Source: Nothophaeocryptopus gaeumannii
Taxonomy: Eukaryota > Ascomycota > Dothideomycetes > Mycosphaerellales > Mycosphaerellaceae
NCBI GenBank assembly: GCA_031771865.1
Contig: JASISA010000022.1
Location: 1,426,001-1,490,000 of the forward strand
Length of the DNA stretch: 64,000 nt
Direction of reading: 5' to 3'
The translations under genes were made by a program, and so were the position numbers. The notes beneath the pieces were generated by a model. It was not told the origin of the DNA. It did not search any database and saw nothing but the letters and a program-made list of their open reading frames with translations. Below are positions 53,771-64,000 of this stretch, piece after piece (the stretch's first letter is position 1; every line of letters starts with the position of its first letter).

Positions 53771-54513
53771 CGAGCGACGAAGACGGAGACAGGTCAATCT
53801 TGAGTAGCAGGCTTGTCGACATCGAATCTGCTGGCCAGAGTTGGCAAGTTGTGCTTCTTCGCGGAAACGTTCTCGGGACGAAGTCAGAAATAATACATTG
53901 CTAGACCGGATGCGTTTAAGCGTCGAAACAGGAGTTCTGATGCGTTTTCTCATCATGCATAATGACCGGAATGGATAGATCCAGGCAAGCGATTGATTTT
54001 GGTAGACTCAGGCCGGATAGGGGCATTTGGTTGTCGACTTTCGAAGGACATGGTGGCAACAAAGAGGTCAGGAAGCAGTTTCGTAGCTGAGACTAGAAAC
54101 GGAAGAAGAATCTTTTGCTGAGATGGAGAATGCATGGGTTCATGTCTCCCATCGCCCAAGCAACGAGAGTCTCATCTCCGTGCGGACCGCAAGCCCCTTT
54201 TTTTCCCCGATCATTCACTTCCGGTGTTCTACCAGCCACCGTGCTAGGGAGACAGAGTGTGCGCAGCCTCGGCTCGAGCACTTCGTGGGGTAATGCCCGG
54301 CCTCATGACAGCAATATTTACTTGCAGTGCGTATCAAAACAAAACAACAGAGCGCACAATGTCGAATGGATCGTGTTGTGCATGCACAGTGAGTGTGCCT
54401 CCTCCGAACGCCTGGGTGCCTGACGTGGCCGGATGATCTTCGCATGTCAAGGCTTTAAAGCTCGTGTCTGTTCTTTCTGTTCCTGCTGCTGTAACACTCC
54501 TGTGTCAAGTATT
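53771..54513. other. Convergent spacer
   Basis: About 740 bases between the forkhead gene (+) and the hydrolase (-). Short overlapping ORFs, none with a domain. 3' UTRs expected. Confidence 0.4.
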
Positions 54514-55968
54514 CTATTCAAACAAGTCGTCAAAGGCTCTAGCCACTGCAACGGCTACTGGACTGTATGTGATGATTCTGTTATGTCCTGTCCTTTACAT
54601 CAGCATGTCAGAACTAAGCGTGTCAAAGAGTTGTTACTCACCTCCATGCTTCACCAACTCAAACCTCAGTCTCGGGAAGCCCGGCGTCTTCACTTCTAGC
54701 ACAGCTGCACCTTCACTTCCATTGATGCACTCCCTCGCCTCGATCTCGTCTTTGTTTAACTCGCTACGTGCGTCTCGTTGACCGAGCATTCTTCGACAGA
54801 TCATTTCCGTCTGATAATAAGGGATATCCGCATCGTTGATGGCGTGAACCACTTGTACTGATCCCATGCTTCGGTCACCACTCTGCAGCTTTGGACTACC
54901 TTCGAGTCCACGATAGTAAGCAGTGAGTCGCTCGGCAGTTGGCCATTTATCGATCATCTGCGCAGTCAAGAGGTTTGCCAGCCACGGCACAGGGCGAAGG
55001 GGAAGCAAAAGGGGCAACAGTCCGCCAATTCGATATGTGAGCAGTAGCGCCGGTATGCTGTTGAAAGGCGCAGCCAGTACGACTCCAGCAAGAGTCGTCG
55101 GAGCAACTTCTCGAATGTGCGATTTGGAACCTGTGGCCCTTGTCTCGAGGGGAAGGAGATCGTTCAAGGGGTCTGCATAATGTAGAGCCACTGCGCTGGA
55201 GACCGCCGTGCCTAGGCTTTGGCCGAGGATGAGAATGCGCTCTGGTGGGATGTTTGCGACGTTCATTACCCAGTCGACTAGGGCGATGCCGTCGATGATT
55301 AAGCCGCTTTCTGTAGGTGATCCTGTTGAGTGACCGAACCCTCGATAGTCGATTGTCAGGAGGTGCGTATTGGCCCGACTCGTGATGTATCGATTTGCCG
55401 CAGGTCGCGTCCCTTCGGCGACATGTCCTGCGTTGCCGTGGACTTGATTCAAATAAAGAAGTCAGACGTATGACGAAGAATTGACGGTCGAAATAACGTA
55501 CAGCTAACAACAACCCGCGGTGATGAAGGATCGCTTGAAGTCAAGAGTTTAAATGCCGTCGTCGATGTGAAATCATCTACTGGCCCCTCATATGTTCGAT
55601 CCTCCTCTCGAATTGCCTTCTCGTGACGGGCATACTGATCTAAGGGCAGGATATGCCAAGCGTAGAGTGTTTCTCCGTCAGGCGTCTTGATGTTGAAAGG
55701 AGTGGCTTGGTTCTTAGAGAAGCCAAAAAGCTCGCCATCGTGGATGTCTCGAAAGAATAGTGTGTTGAACTTGTGCGCATATAGGGCGCTATACATTGGT
55801 ATCAGATCGATCATCAACGGTAAGAGGCGACACCCCTGCTCTTGACGCATGCACTCACAATCTTTGCGCGGATGGAGTTAGGAGCACGCCGAGCACGACT
55901 GCATATAGACCTGCAGCACTTGCAAGACCCAGAGCAACATTGCTCAGGATGCGAGGCGCCGTGGTCAT
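54514..55968 (-). CDS. ABHD12-like membrane alpha/beta hydrolase
   Basis: Exons 55859-55968, 55502-55788, 54642-55442 and 54514-54587 (introns 70, 59 and 54 nt) give 423 aa. The N-terminus has a membrane anchor (IVALG-type stretch, residues ~9-30, then VVLGVLLTP). The join AQR-FALYAHKFNTLFF is typical of the family. The hydrolase core shows VVVSFHGNAGH (oxyanion region), DYRGFGHSTGSP, GQSLGTAV (nucleophile Ser ~208), HAINDADIPY (acid) and GGHNRIITYSP (His, rejoined by the last splice). The triad is intact. Relatives hydrolyse lysophospholipids or monoacylglycerols; the substrate here is inferred only. Confidence 0.88.
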
Positions 55969-56194
55969 TGTCGGGAGTGCATGATTGATGGGAGGAGAAG
56001 GAGAGTCGACATGATGTCCTTCAAGCCCCACTCTGTCTGCGTTGATTGGCTGTGCCTGTCGCGTGCTCCCATCTCCATCTCCATCACGACTTTCAATTAA
56101 CGTGGACTTGAAACTTTCCCCTCACACCTATGTTGATGGCACTTGCAATGAGATCATGCGTAATCAAGGGATAAGCATTGCTGTCGGATGAGAG
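55969..56194. promoter_or_regulatory. Divergent promoter of the ABHD12-like gene and SWC3
   Basis: Only 226 bases separate the two starts, so control elements are probably shared. No specific site is called. Confidence 0.5.
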
Positions 56195-58033
56195 ATGGCA
56201 GCAGTGCAGGAGCCCAAGACCGGCGAGAAGCGAAAACCTGGCCGCCCACGAAAAGACGAGTCAACGCCAGCAGCGAAGAAGCAGAAGATATCTGCACCAA
56301 CACCACCTTCATATGCGAGCCCCGTAACGCGATCACCGGCCGCCGAATCTGCCGCTCCCGAAAAGAAGGCACTCAAGCTGCTCTCTCGAACATACGATAA
56401 CAAGCCTCTTCCAAGCTTGCCCGAACCTCAAAGCCTTTCGCTCTCCAACGATGAGTACCAGTCCATCGCAGCGAGCGCAGTACTTGCCACATCACTAGAA
56501 AGGTCACGCAATCAATGGACATGCGACGGGATATTCAAGAAATACTGGGTCAAACCCGACAAGCCAGGCAAGAATGCGAAGCCTCTGCCGCCGGGCAACC
56601 CAGACGGAAAATGGATGAAGAGTCGCGGAGAGTGTAGGATACGCATCGAGCCTCATCTATATGTCGCCGACTTGTACGTCGAGGAGAAAGCAAAGCCGCC
56701 TCCGCCGCCCAAGAATTTCAATACGAATTCGACCCCGTACGGCCAGCAGCGATCGCAGCAGCCATACGTTCAAACGCCCAATCAGCAGTTTCAGGCTCGC
56801 GCCCTGCCGCCTGTCACTCCGCAGCCAAACGGTCATGCCGCACAGCTGCCACTAATTCAAAGTGTCAGCCAGCCTCCAGTCGCGTCTCGGCCACCACCGC
56901 CTTCACGCGCCGCTCCCTCTCCTGGTCCTTCACAGCAAGGGCAGAAACCCGACCCGGTCGTTAGTATGCTGGCGAATCGAGCGTCTTCTGATCCAGAGTT
57001 GAAGGCGCTTATGAAGCAGGTTGCGACTGGAAATGCATCGCAAGATCAGCTCAAGGTGTTCCAGAAGCACATCGACGAGTTGACAACCATCATACAACGG
57101 CAGAAGAGGGACGAGGAAGTTGCTGCTCTGAAGACCGATCAGGCGGCTAATGCGATACAATATGATGGTGCTGCGGATAGCAGGCCTTCTCCGGCTGCAC
57201 AAACCATTCACCCGCAACAGGAACAACCTATTCAGCCGGCGAGACCTCCTCTGTATCCGGCAACTCAGCAACAACCTCAGCCATACGGACAGCAGCAGAC
57301 ATGGACTACTCCACCCGCATTGCCGACTAAGCTTGCAGTGATCCTTGCCTTCAAGGATCCTGGAGCCACAGAAGATCGCTTTCTATTCCCAGACCACTGT
57401 ATACTGGAGGCACTTTCTCCGCAGCATCTCCTGGTCAGCTTCATTATCACCCGGAAAGGTCGGGATGCCGCCGATACTACTGGATTGGACCTGGATCAGG
57501 AGTACTGGCAGCCTATCACCATCATGATCGAAGTCGCCTACGGGCGTGAGGAGGTCCTGAACTGCGTACGTCGCTGGGTGAGATCTCCTGAAGACGTCCG
57601 GAAGCATATGGAAGAGACGATGAAGCGATGCAAACGGGCGCCTGATGCACATCTTGCCCTTCGACTGCCGTGGAGAGGATCTCATAACGTGGACGGCGAG
57701 GAGGTGTCAAAAGAGGCGACTCCTGTCATTGAGGAAAAGATCAAGCCTAGGGCAGCGCCCAAGCCCGCCAGAAAGTCTATCTCAACTTCCACACCGAAGA
57801 CTGCGGTAGATTCGGTCAAGAAGCAGGGTGAGGTTTCCTCCACGGCCTCGAGCTCGAAGGCGGGAACTCCTACACATCAAGCCACCGCAGCATCAGACGT
57901 AATCGTTGTCGCAGAAGGCACAGATAGCGCGGCCGTACCACCCGCAGACGGCAATGCAGATACGCCAACGACGACGGAAAGCGGCCGGCCTAGAAGGGCG
58001 GTACGCAAGAGCGTCAGGATTAGCGAGGGCTAA
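56195..58033 (+). CDS. SWC3: SWR1 chromatin-remodelling complex subunit Swc3
   Basis: One exon, 612 aa. The N-terminus has an AT-hook-like KRKPGRPRKDE and a basic nuclear signal (AKKQK). Residues ~65-165 hold the Swc3 domain: KPLPSLPEPQSLSLSNDEYQ, ASAVLATSLERSRNQWTCDG and IFKKYWVKP. A long Pro/Gln-rich part follows, then a second conserved block (~380-490: LAVILAFKDPGATEDRFLFP and YGREEVLNCVRRWVRSPEDV). Swc3 is a non-catalytic SWR1 subunit that aids exchange of H2A.Z for H2A. The second block is longer than in yeast and may be a filamentous-fungal addition. Confidence 0.85.
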   Translation: MAAVQEPKTGEKRKPGRPRKDESTPAAKKQKISAPTPPSYASPVTRSPAAESAAPEKKALKLLSRTYDNKPLPSLPEPQSLSLSNDEYQSIAASAVLATSLERSRNQWTCDGIFKKYWVKPDKPGKNAKPLPPGNPDGKWMKSRGECRIRIEPHLYVADLYVEEKAKPPPPPKNFNTNSTPYGQQRSQQPYVQTPNQQFQARALPPVTPQPNGHAAQLPLIQSVSQPPVASRPPPPSRAAPSPGPSQQGQKPDPVVSMLANRASSDPELKALMKQVATGNASQDQLKVFQKHIDELTTIIQRQKRDEEVAALKTDQAANAIQYDGAADSRPSPAAQTIHPQQEQPIQPARPPLYPATQQQPQPYGQQQTWTTPPALPTKLAVILAFKDPGATEDRFLFPDHCILEALSPQHLLVSFIITRKGRDAADTTGLDLDQEYWQPITIMIEVAYGREEVLNCVRRWVRSPEDVRKHMEETMKRCKRAPDAHLALRLPWRGSHNVDGEEVSKEATPVIEEKIKPRAAPKPARKSISTSTPKTAVDSVKKQGEVSSTASSSKAGTPTHQATAASDVIVVAEGTDSAAVPPADGNADTPTTTESGRPRRAVRKSVRISEG

Positions 58034-58216
58034 GCTGTCAGTCAGCACATGTAAGATACCACGAAGACACGACCAATGTAGATACTTGGAACGAAGAAAG
58101 GATATGCCATTCCTAGCACTTGAAGCAGTCTGATACCTTGTCATGTTCAAAGTTCCTCGTCATTCATCTATCTATCTCGCACAAATCGTGCGTATTGGGT
58201 ATCATCAGTCACTCAT

Positions 58217-59018
58217 TCATTCCCCCGTCCCATCCATAACGCCATCCAAATGCACCATATGTTCATCAAACGCCTTTAGCAATCCCTCAATGTCCCCTTT
58301 GCGTCTCTTCTCTTTAATCTGGTGTACCTCCTGCCCAGAAATCCTCAACATTAGCTGCTTCTCCCCATCTTTTGAATCGCCTCCCCAGGATGGTGCTTGC
58401 GAGATGTGAGTCGAGAGGCCTTGCCATGAGGGGGAGAGTGAGGCTGTGGTGAAGACTTGTTTTCCATCCGCTGACACATCTACTATAATGAAGCGATCCG
58501 CACTCTCCCCAGGGCCCTGTGCTTCTTGTTCTTGGCCATGGTCTTGTATCTCTTGGGGCAATGTTTCCAAGGCTGCGTTGGTGAGGATATCTGGATCGTC
58601 GTCGGAGAAGATGTAGTGGACGGCGGGGTGCTGGTGATCGCCGGAGGCAGGGTCTTCGATCAGAGTGAAGAAGGGTCGGAAGTCGGGTGGATGCTCTAGT
58701 GATTGATTGTCTTCTGGCTCGGGATATGGTAGGTCTTCTTCCTCGTGTTCTTCGTCCTCCTTTGGTCGAGGAGCGACGGGAGGTGGAGGGGTTGCGGCAC
58801 TCGCGAACTCGTTGTCGTCGATGGGTGGATTCATCGGTTTCGAACGGGCCGCATCTATTCCCAAGTGATTCTAATGAGCATCCACTCTGGCGTGTAGTTG
58901 GGTATTTGCCCATCTCACCTTCGCCGCTCGCCACGCCTGCTACTCCAGCAGGCTTCCCACCTAACGAGGCATCTGATACCGTTGCAGAAGGTCGCTCATC
59001 CTCCAGAATAGTCGACAT
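58217..59018 (-). CDS. Conserved acidic protein of unknown function
   Basis: Exons 58919-59018 and 58217-58854 (64-nt intron, GTGAGA..GAATAG) give 245 aa; the join reads ASGE-DAARSKPMNPP. A Pro/Glu-rich front part leads to a globular-looking core: FRPFFTLIEDPASGDHQHPA, VHYIFSDDDPDILTNAALE and RFIIVDVSADGKQVFTTASL, ending with a charged helix (QIKEKRRKGDIEGLLKAFDE). No domain name comes to mind. If the upstream exon were not used, translation would start at 58834 and give 205 aa. The gene looks real because the core keeps a regular strand/helix pattern. Confidence 0.6.
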
Positions 59019-59660
59019 CCTCCATCTCAATCGAAAATCTTACAAAAAACCGACTGTAGTCTCCAGGTGATCTACACTTCGTACAGCAGCTCAAGACTCT
59101 ACATTGTCCGTGAAGTCACAGGCCGCTGATCGGAGCTTGAGGTTGAACCCTGCATGTGAGCCCTCCACAGGGGCTCGCAGAAATGGCTGACATCCGCCGA
59201 TCCACCCACTTTTGGTGGGAGCTCTCTCAAACAACATTTTCTCGCAGTGATATAGGGATCAATCGATTCGCCTTATTGAACCGAGAAAGATTGGTCATAT
59301 GAAATTGTCTTCAAAACTCTGTGTTGAAGGTGTGCAGCGACCTGAACATGGGCGATTTCCCGCCAAGCTTCCTCGGGATGTCAGCCAATTCTGCGAGCCC
59401 GCTGTCAATTGCCGAGCCGTTTTTCACTCACTTGATTCGTCCAGACCCGATGTGCATTGTCAACGTGATGATCTGTAAGTCAAGTAGCGTTTCTCTGGGC
59501 AACTTTGATGATCTTCCGGCCGGCGCAGCTAGCCTGTTCGCGTGAACATTAAGCTTACGGTGGTATCGTTCCCTCCAATTCGATCTTGCGTTTGCTTTTC
59601 CTGCTTATCTTTTACTTGTCTGCGCTGCTGAGCGTTCTGCGTTGATACGAGGCGTTGACA
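59019..59660. promoter_or_regulatory. Divergent promoter region
   Basis: About 640 bases between the acidic-protein gene (-) and the DHA2 MFS gene (+). A 74-codon ORF near 59321-59545 has no domain. Nothing else supported. Confidence 0.4.
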
Positions 59661-61481
59661 ATGGGCAAGGATGACGAGACCAATGAGAGAGCCCGCGGAA
59701 GTGGAAGTGGGCCGACAGAGACTTCGCCACTGATCGCCAGACGAGCCGTCCAAACAGTTGTGCCCTCGGAGGGTCTGGCACCAGAAGGACCACTGCCGGG
59801 GCCTTCTAAAAGCAACGGCACATTTGAAGAAGTTGATAAGAATGCGGATCTTGGTGACGACTCTTCCAACGACAATGAAGTGGACGACAATAACTTGGAA
59901 CGCCAGCCTACAAATGCAAGCACCGGCCAACGACAAAAGCAGTATGAGGGCCTCCCAGAAGTCAAGAAGAATCTCAAATACATCTTCCCGGCCATAGCAA
60001 TCGGCGTCTTTCTCTCAGCAGCGGACCAGACCATCATTGTTTCTTCCTATGGCAAGATCGGTTCCGAATTGAATGCCCTCTCCCAGACGAGCTGAATCGC
60101 TACGGCTTACTTCCTAACCTTGACATCCTTTCAACCTCTCTACGGCAAAGTGAGCGACCTATTCGGACGAAAATCATGTCTACTGTTCGGATACCTTGTA
60201 TTCGGCTCAGGATGTCTAGGCTGTGGTCTAGCACAGAATATCACGGAGCTTATAGCCGCGCGAGCATTTGCAGGGATTGGTGGAGCAGCTATGACAGTCT
60301 GCACCTCGGTACTGTTCTCCGACATCTGCACTCTGCGGGAAAGAGGACAGTGGCAAGGATACCTCAACATCATCTTCGCGGCTGGGGCTTCTGCTGGAGC
60401 GCCTCTAGGTGGTATCGCTGCAGACTACATTGGGTGGAGATGGGCATTCATTGTCCAAGGACCGATGTGTTTGCTTGCTTTTGTTGCTGTGGCACTGACT
60501 CTGCATATGCCGGCACGGGATGAGTCTGAAGAAACCGACTGGCGAAGGAAGCTTGCGAGGATCGACTTTCTGGGCGCTGTTGTCCTGATCTGCGCAGTCT
60601 TCACGCTCCTCCTTGGATTCGATCACGGCAGCAACGTCAGCTGGAAGGACTGGAAGACGATTGCCTCTCTCGCCGCCTCAGTTGTCTGCTGGGTCGTCTT
60701 CGTCTTTGTCGAGATGAAGATCGCCGTCGAGCCCTTCGCGCCTGGCCACATTATCTTCAATCGAACAATGATCGCCTGCTTCCTCACCAACTTATTCTCA
60801 ATTGGTGGCTGGATTTCAGCAGTGTTTTACCTTCCGCTATACTTCCAAGTCGTCTACCACGATACCTCGACCATCGCTGGTCTCCGACTCATCCCAAGCG
60901 TTTTGATGGGGGTATTTGGGAGCTTGTTCGCGGGAACATATATGAAGCGGACAGGAAGGTTCAAAAAGCTCACCATGGTAGCGTATGCCGGGCTCACGGT
61001 TGGGATGGTCGTCATCTTCCTGTTCTCTGGCCAAGTCAAAGACGTGTACGTTGGCATACTTATCGGGATGTGCTTGGGAGCTTTTGGTAACGGCGTTGGA
61101 ATGACGACTTCTCTGATCGGCCTCATTGCGAACGCAACGCACGATGATCAGGCTATCGCAACTGCTTGCAGCTACCTCTTCCGCTCTCTTGGGTCTACCA
61201 TCGGAGTCTCCCTCTCAGCAACGGTGGCGAACTTCTCTCTACGCAGAGACTTGGCTACACGCCTGCCCAAGCTGGGTCTTCCTAAAGGTGAAGCGCTGGA
61301 AATCGCCGAGCGTGTGCGCGAGAGTTTGGCATATCTGAGAGATTTGAGACCAGAGATCCGGGCCGTCGTCGAGGAATGTTTCGCGAAGAGCACGAATGCA
61401 GCTTTCGGGCTGCAGATTGGTCTGGTGACTGGTGCTGCGATTGCTGCGTGGTTCATACGGGAGAAGGCGTTAAGTAGGTAA
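59661..61481 (+). pseudogene. DHA2-type MFS transporter interrupted by an in-frame UGA
   Basis: One uninterrupted exon-like frame of 606 sense positions except for a TGA at 60093-60095. It falls in the stretch LNALSQTS-stop-IATAYFLTLTSFQP, where the family has an almost invariant Trp (TGG). Both sides are otherwise intact: ADQTIIVSSYGKIGSEL, then KVSDLFGRKSCLLFGYLVFG (motif A), GIGGAAMTVCTSVLFSD, and a normal C-terminus (AAWFIREKALSR), with a ~110-residue hydrophilic N-terminus. Fourteen-span DHA2 proteins of this kind resemble vacuolar basic amino-acid transporters (Vba/Fnx1). Options are a young pseudogene, UGA readthrough or a base error; no intron can remove the codon without losing conserved residues. 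Start is the ATG at 59661. Confidence 0.7.
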
Positions 61482-61699
61482 CGCGAGTTTTGGCAGCGAT
61501 AGCAACATGGAATTCATGATTGATTGATTCACGTGTGGAAGGGTTGACTCACCTGTGCGTACTAGGTACACGAACACAGCCTCTCTTCACGATTGCTGTG
61601 TCTCACCATACCAGCCACCTTGCACATCTTGAGCTCTCCGTCACTTCACACGACCACACACCGACCGCAACAACAACACGTCCACCCAGGCTATCCAGC

Positions 61700-62400
61700 A
61701 TGCCCGCCCCAATAATCTACATCAACGGTTACCCGGGCGTCGGAAAATTCACAATCGCGCGCATTCTGCAAACTCTGATCCTTGATTCTGTCCTCATCGA
61801 CAATCACAGTCTCGTCGACCCCGTCGACAAACTCTGTCCCCGCGGGCACTATCTCTACCGAGCCCACCGAGCAGAATACCGTCGGAAGGCGTTCCAGCCT
61901 ATTAATGGAGATAAGAATAACTGGGATACGACGTATATCTTTACGGATAGTCAGGAAGATTATAACGAGTGTGTGTAAGTGAGGACCTGGAGAGAACGTT
62001 GCGCCCCGAATTCTGCTAATTCCAAATCCGCAGAGGCGATCACACGGATCTGGCGTGTGGTGAGCCGTTCAGGAGATTCTTTAGTGTGGTGTTGGAGTGT
62101 GATGCAGAGGAGAACGAGAGGAGGTTGACCCTGCCTGGTATGTCAGAGCCCAGTAGAGAGTTTATACAAGCGATATTTGGCTGACTCTTGTTAGGGAGAG
62201 GTGGGAATTTCAATGGAAAATTGACGGATGTGAAGGTGTTAAGAGATTATCGAGAGCATGGAGAGGGGACTTGGAAGTTTGAGGACGATGACGAGTTGGT
62301 GCTAGATGTGACAAACCTCAGTGCTATTGATTCGGCGAGGAAGATCTGGGAGTGGTTGAAGGAGAAGGAGAGTCAGCCGAGGGCGTATGTGGAGACATAA
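61700..62400 (+). CDS. P-loop NTPase/kinase-like protein
   Basis: Exons 61700-61974, 62034-62137 and 62195-62400 (introns 59 and 57 nt) give 194 aa. A Walker A loop stands at the start (INGYPGVGKFTIARIL), followed by LIDNHSLVDPVDKLCPRG, which recalls small fungal and bacterial kinases of the AAA_33/shikimate-kinase-like type. The join restores NECVGDHTDLACGEPFRRF and LTLPGRGGNFNGKLTDVKVL; the end has a helix SARKIWEWLKEKE. It probably phosphorylates a small molecule, but the substrate is unknown. It overlaps no neighbour; the bL36m gene ends 178 bp downstream. Confidence 0.78.
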
Positions 62401-62578
62401 GGACCCAGCTAGGTAGTGGTCTTGTCCTTCTTCGAACTGTACATTGAGCTGATAGTGGTATTTCCTCGCTCTATCCCTCCATAGATGTGCCAAGCCGGTT
62501 CCTGAACGCCGTTTGCTATGCCCGTGCCGTGAATGCTCGTGATAATGTACAGTGCGGTATGCATGCCGGTCTCCTCGT

Positions 62579-62979
62579 CTATCCCTGCCTGTATGATTGT
62601 CAGTATATTCGATGCCCCTTCTCCAATTAAGGTATTTGACCGACCTCTGCTTGTGTTTTGGATTCTTGCTGCAGATGATGTAGACATATTTTCCGCCCTT
62701 TCTCCTTACGCTCTTGCAGCCCTCACACAGCTTCTTGACACTGCTCCGTACTTTCATCCCTCGCACTTGCTGCTGAACCACTGCCTTTGACGCCGCGCTT
62801 TCCAGGCTCAAACTCTGAAATGAGTCTGCCAGGGCGCCTTGCCTTCTTCGCAGAAGAGCGTTGTTCGATGTCGCAATGGTTATTTGTCGCTTGGGTGTTG
62901 CGTGATATGTGAATCGGCTCGTGGTGTATCGTGGGCTGGCCAGGATTGACCTCCGGACGGTAATTCTAGTTGCGAGCAT
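62579..62979 (-). CDS. RTC6: Mitochondrial large-subunit ribosomal protein bL36m
   Basis: Exons 62645-62979 and 62579-62588 (56-nt intron, GTCGGT..CTGAC..TACAG) give 114 aa. The first ~73 residues are a mitochondrial presequence (MLATRITVRRSILASPRYTT...). The mature part starts MKVRSSVKKLCEGCKSVRRK and has the bL36 Cys-Cys-Cys-His zinc pattern (CEGC, C in YIICSKNPKH). The last exon has 10 nt and supplies only the second half of ...KQRQG and the stop. It is a component of the mitoribosome large subunit. Confidence 0.92.
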
Positions 62980-63269
62980 GATGGCGATGGTGCAAATGTT
63001 ATACAGGCGGTGTTCAATCGCTCACACGACAGTCTTTGCTAGTCACCTGTGGATATCGTGAAGTCGACGATCGTTTTGGTCCCGAGTCTCGATGTCGGAA
63101 GTCGGAGGCGGATGCAGCCGTACTTCCGCACGCTTGGCACGGCAGCACACCTTCAAATCGCACTTGGGCTAAGACTTGACAACGAACAGCGCTCGTTGCA
63201 GCAACTCACGACGTCGACACCACCCACCGCCGCCGACCGACAACTCGATTGCACCCGACATCCGCAATC
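62980..63269. promoter_or_regulatory. Divergent promoter of bL36m and uS17
   Basis: 290 bases between a mitochondrial and a cytosolic ribosomal protein gene. A TAGTCACCTGTGG stretch near 63040 is loosely like a HomolD-type ribosomal protein promoter element, but the match is weak. Confidence 0.45.
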
Positions 63270-63919
63270 ATGGCGACCGAATTGACTGTCCAGAGCGAGC
63301 GCGCTTTCCAGAAGCAGCCGCACATCTTCCTCAACTCCAAGCGCCAGTCTGGCAAGAGCAAGAGAGTCGGAAAGAGTGGCCGGAGATGGTTCAAGGACGT
63401 CGGTCTGGGTTTCAGGACCCCAAGAACCGCCATTGACGCCCAGTACATCGGTACGTGCAGCGAATGTGGAGGGAAAGTGGCATATAGCCATCTGGAAGAA
63501 GCGAAGAAGAGCGCGGGCAAGGGAACATATGCTCATAATATCGAACAGACAAGAAGTGCCCATTCACTGGTCTCGTCTCCATCCGTGGCCGTATCCTTAC
63601 CGGCACCGTCGTCTCCACCAAGATGCACCGCACCCTGATCATTCGCCGCGAGTACCTCCACTTCATCCCCAAGTACTCCCGTTACGAGAAGCGCCACAAG
63701 AACCTCGCCGCACACGTCTCCCCAGCATTCCGTATTGAGGAGGGTGACCAGGTCACTGTTGGCCAGTGCCGGCCTCTCAGCAAGACTGTAAGATGAACCA
63801 AGAAGGATGCGATACGGATTATGGGTTCTGGAGACTAATACTAATACTAGGTCCGATTCAACGTCCTCCGCGTCCTTCCACGAACTGGCAAGGCCGTCAA
63901 GGCCTTCAACAAGTTCTAA
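63270..63919 (+). CDS. RPS11: 40S ribosomal protein S11 (uS17)
   Basis: Exons 63270-63450, 63549-63787 and 63851-63919 (introns 98 and 63 nt) give 162 aa, the standard length. MATELTVQSERAFQKQPHIF opens the protein. The joins restore AQYIDKKCPFTGLVSIRGRI and RPLSKTVRFNVLRVLPRTGK. The uS17 core GTVVSTKMHRTLIIRREYLH is intact. It is a cytosolic small-subunit protein; high, growth-linked expression is expected. Confidence 0.95.
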
Positions 63920-64000
63920 GCGATTAGTCTTGTGCTTTGAGGGAACGAGCAGGGAGCGAATGCACGGGAATGAATGGCCTTCCTACAGCGGCTGCATCAC

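Noticed and set aside
1..64000. tRNA genes and other structured RNAs
   Set aside because: I looked for B-box-like GGTTCRANNCC with a matching acceptor stem and found none convincing; a tRNAscan or Infernal run would decide.
1..64000. A secondary-metabolite gene cluster
   Set aside because: Only a cyclase candidate, transporters and SDRs are present; no backbone synthase, prenyltransferase or P450 was found, so a cluster is not supported.

Overview
The window is nuclear DNA of a filamentous ascomycete (Pezizomycotina, most likely a dothideomycete). The signs are eukaryotic genes split by many short introns (about 43-160 nt, mostly GT-AG with CTRAC-like branch sites a few tens of bases before the 3' splice site), genes on both strands without operons, and fungal families throughout: PHO85, SNC-type synaptobrevin, But2, TRI12-type transporters, HET-like remnants and SWC3. 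No rRNA, tRNA, CRISPR array or complete transposon was seen. All exon boundaries below were worked out by hand from reading frames, splice motifs and remembered family patterns; no alignment was run.

Layout. 0-8 kb: a ZZ/EF-hand protein open to the left edge, PHO85 kinase (-) and a secreted GH92 mannosidase. 8-20.5 kb: a KHA1-type K+/H+ antiporter, a 1.8-kb repeat-bearing gene-poor stretch, a TGL-type patatin lipase, a small cupin protein, a cytochrome b5/acyl-CoA dehydrogenase fusion and 6-phosphogluconolactonase (-). 21-29.7 kb: a TPR-like conserved protein, a HET-like fragment, an intact TRI12-type MFS transporter (-), a 2EXR/F-box-like protein (-), and a small RNase III-like protein (-) with a long inverted repeat just past its stop codon. 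30-37.5 kb: a mitochondrial membrane protein, an SDR (-), a secreted But2 protein (-), a Pyr4/PaxB-like membrane terpene cyclase candidate, and a broken TRI12-type transporter (-). 39-50 kb: a 65-aa three-exon protein, synaptobrevin (-), a glutamine-synthetase-like enzyme (-), a second SDR, an unknown protein, a type II membrane methyltransferase (-) and an MFSD5-like MFS protein. 51-64 kb: an FHA/forkhead factor, an ABHD12-like hydrolase (-), SWC3, an unknown acidic protein (-), a DHA2 MFS gene with an in-frame UGA, a P-loop protein, mitochondrial bL36m (-) and cytosolic uS17.

Most of the region is housekeeping: phosphate and cell-cycle kinase, lipid turnover, pentose phosphate pathway, vesicle fusion, chromatin and ribosomes. 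The accessory flavour is concentrated at 22-38 kb, where a HET-like fragment, a foldback repeat beside an RNase III-like gene, two TRI12-type transporters (one dead) and an orphan cyclase candidate lie close together. That stretch, the UGA at 60.09 kb and the degenerate tandem repeat at 11.6-12.0 kb are the parts most worth a second look.
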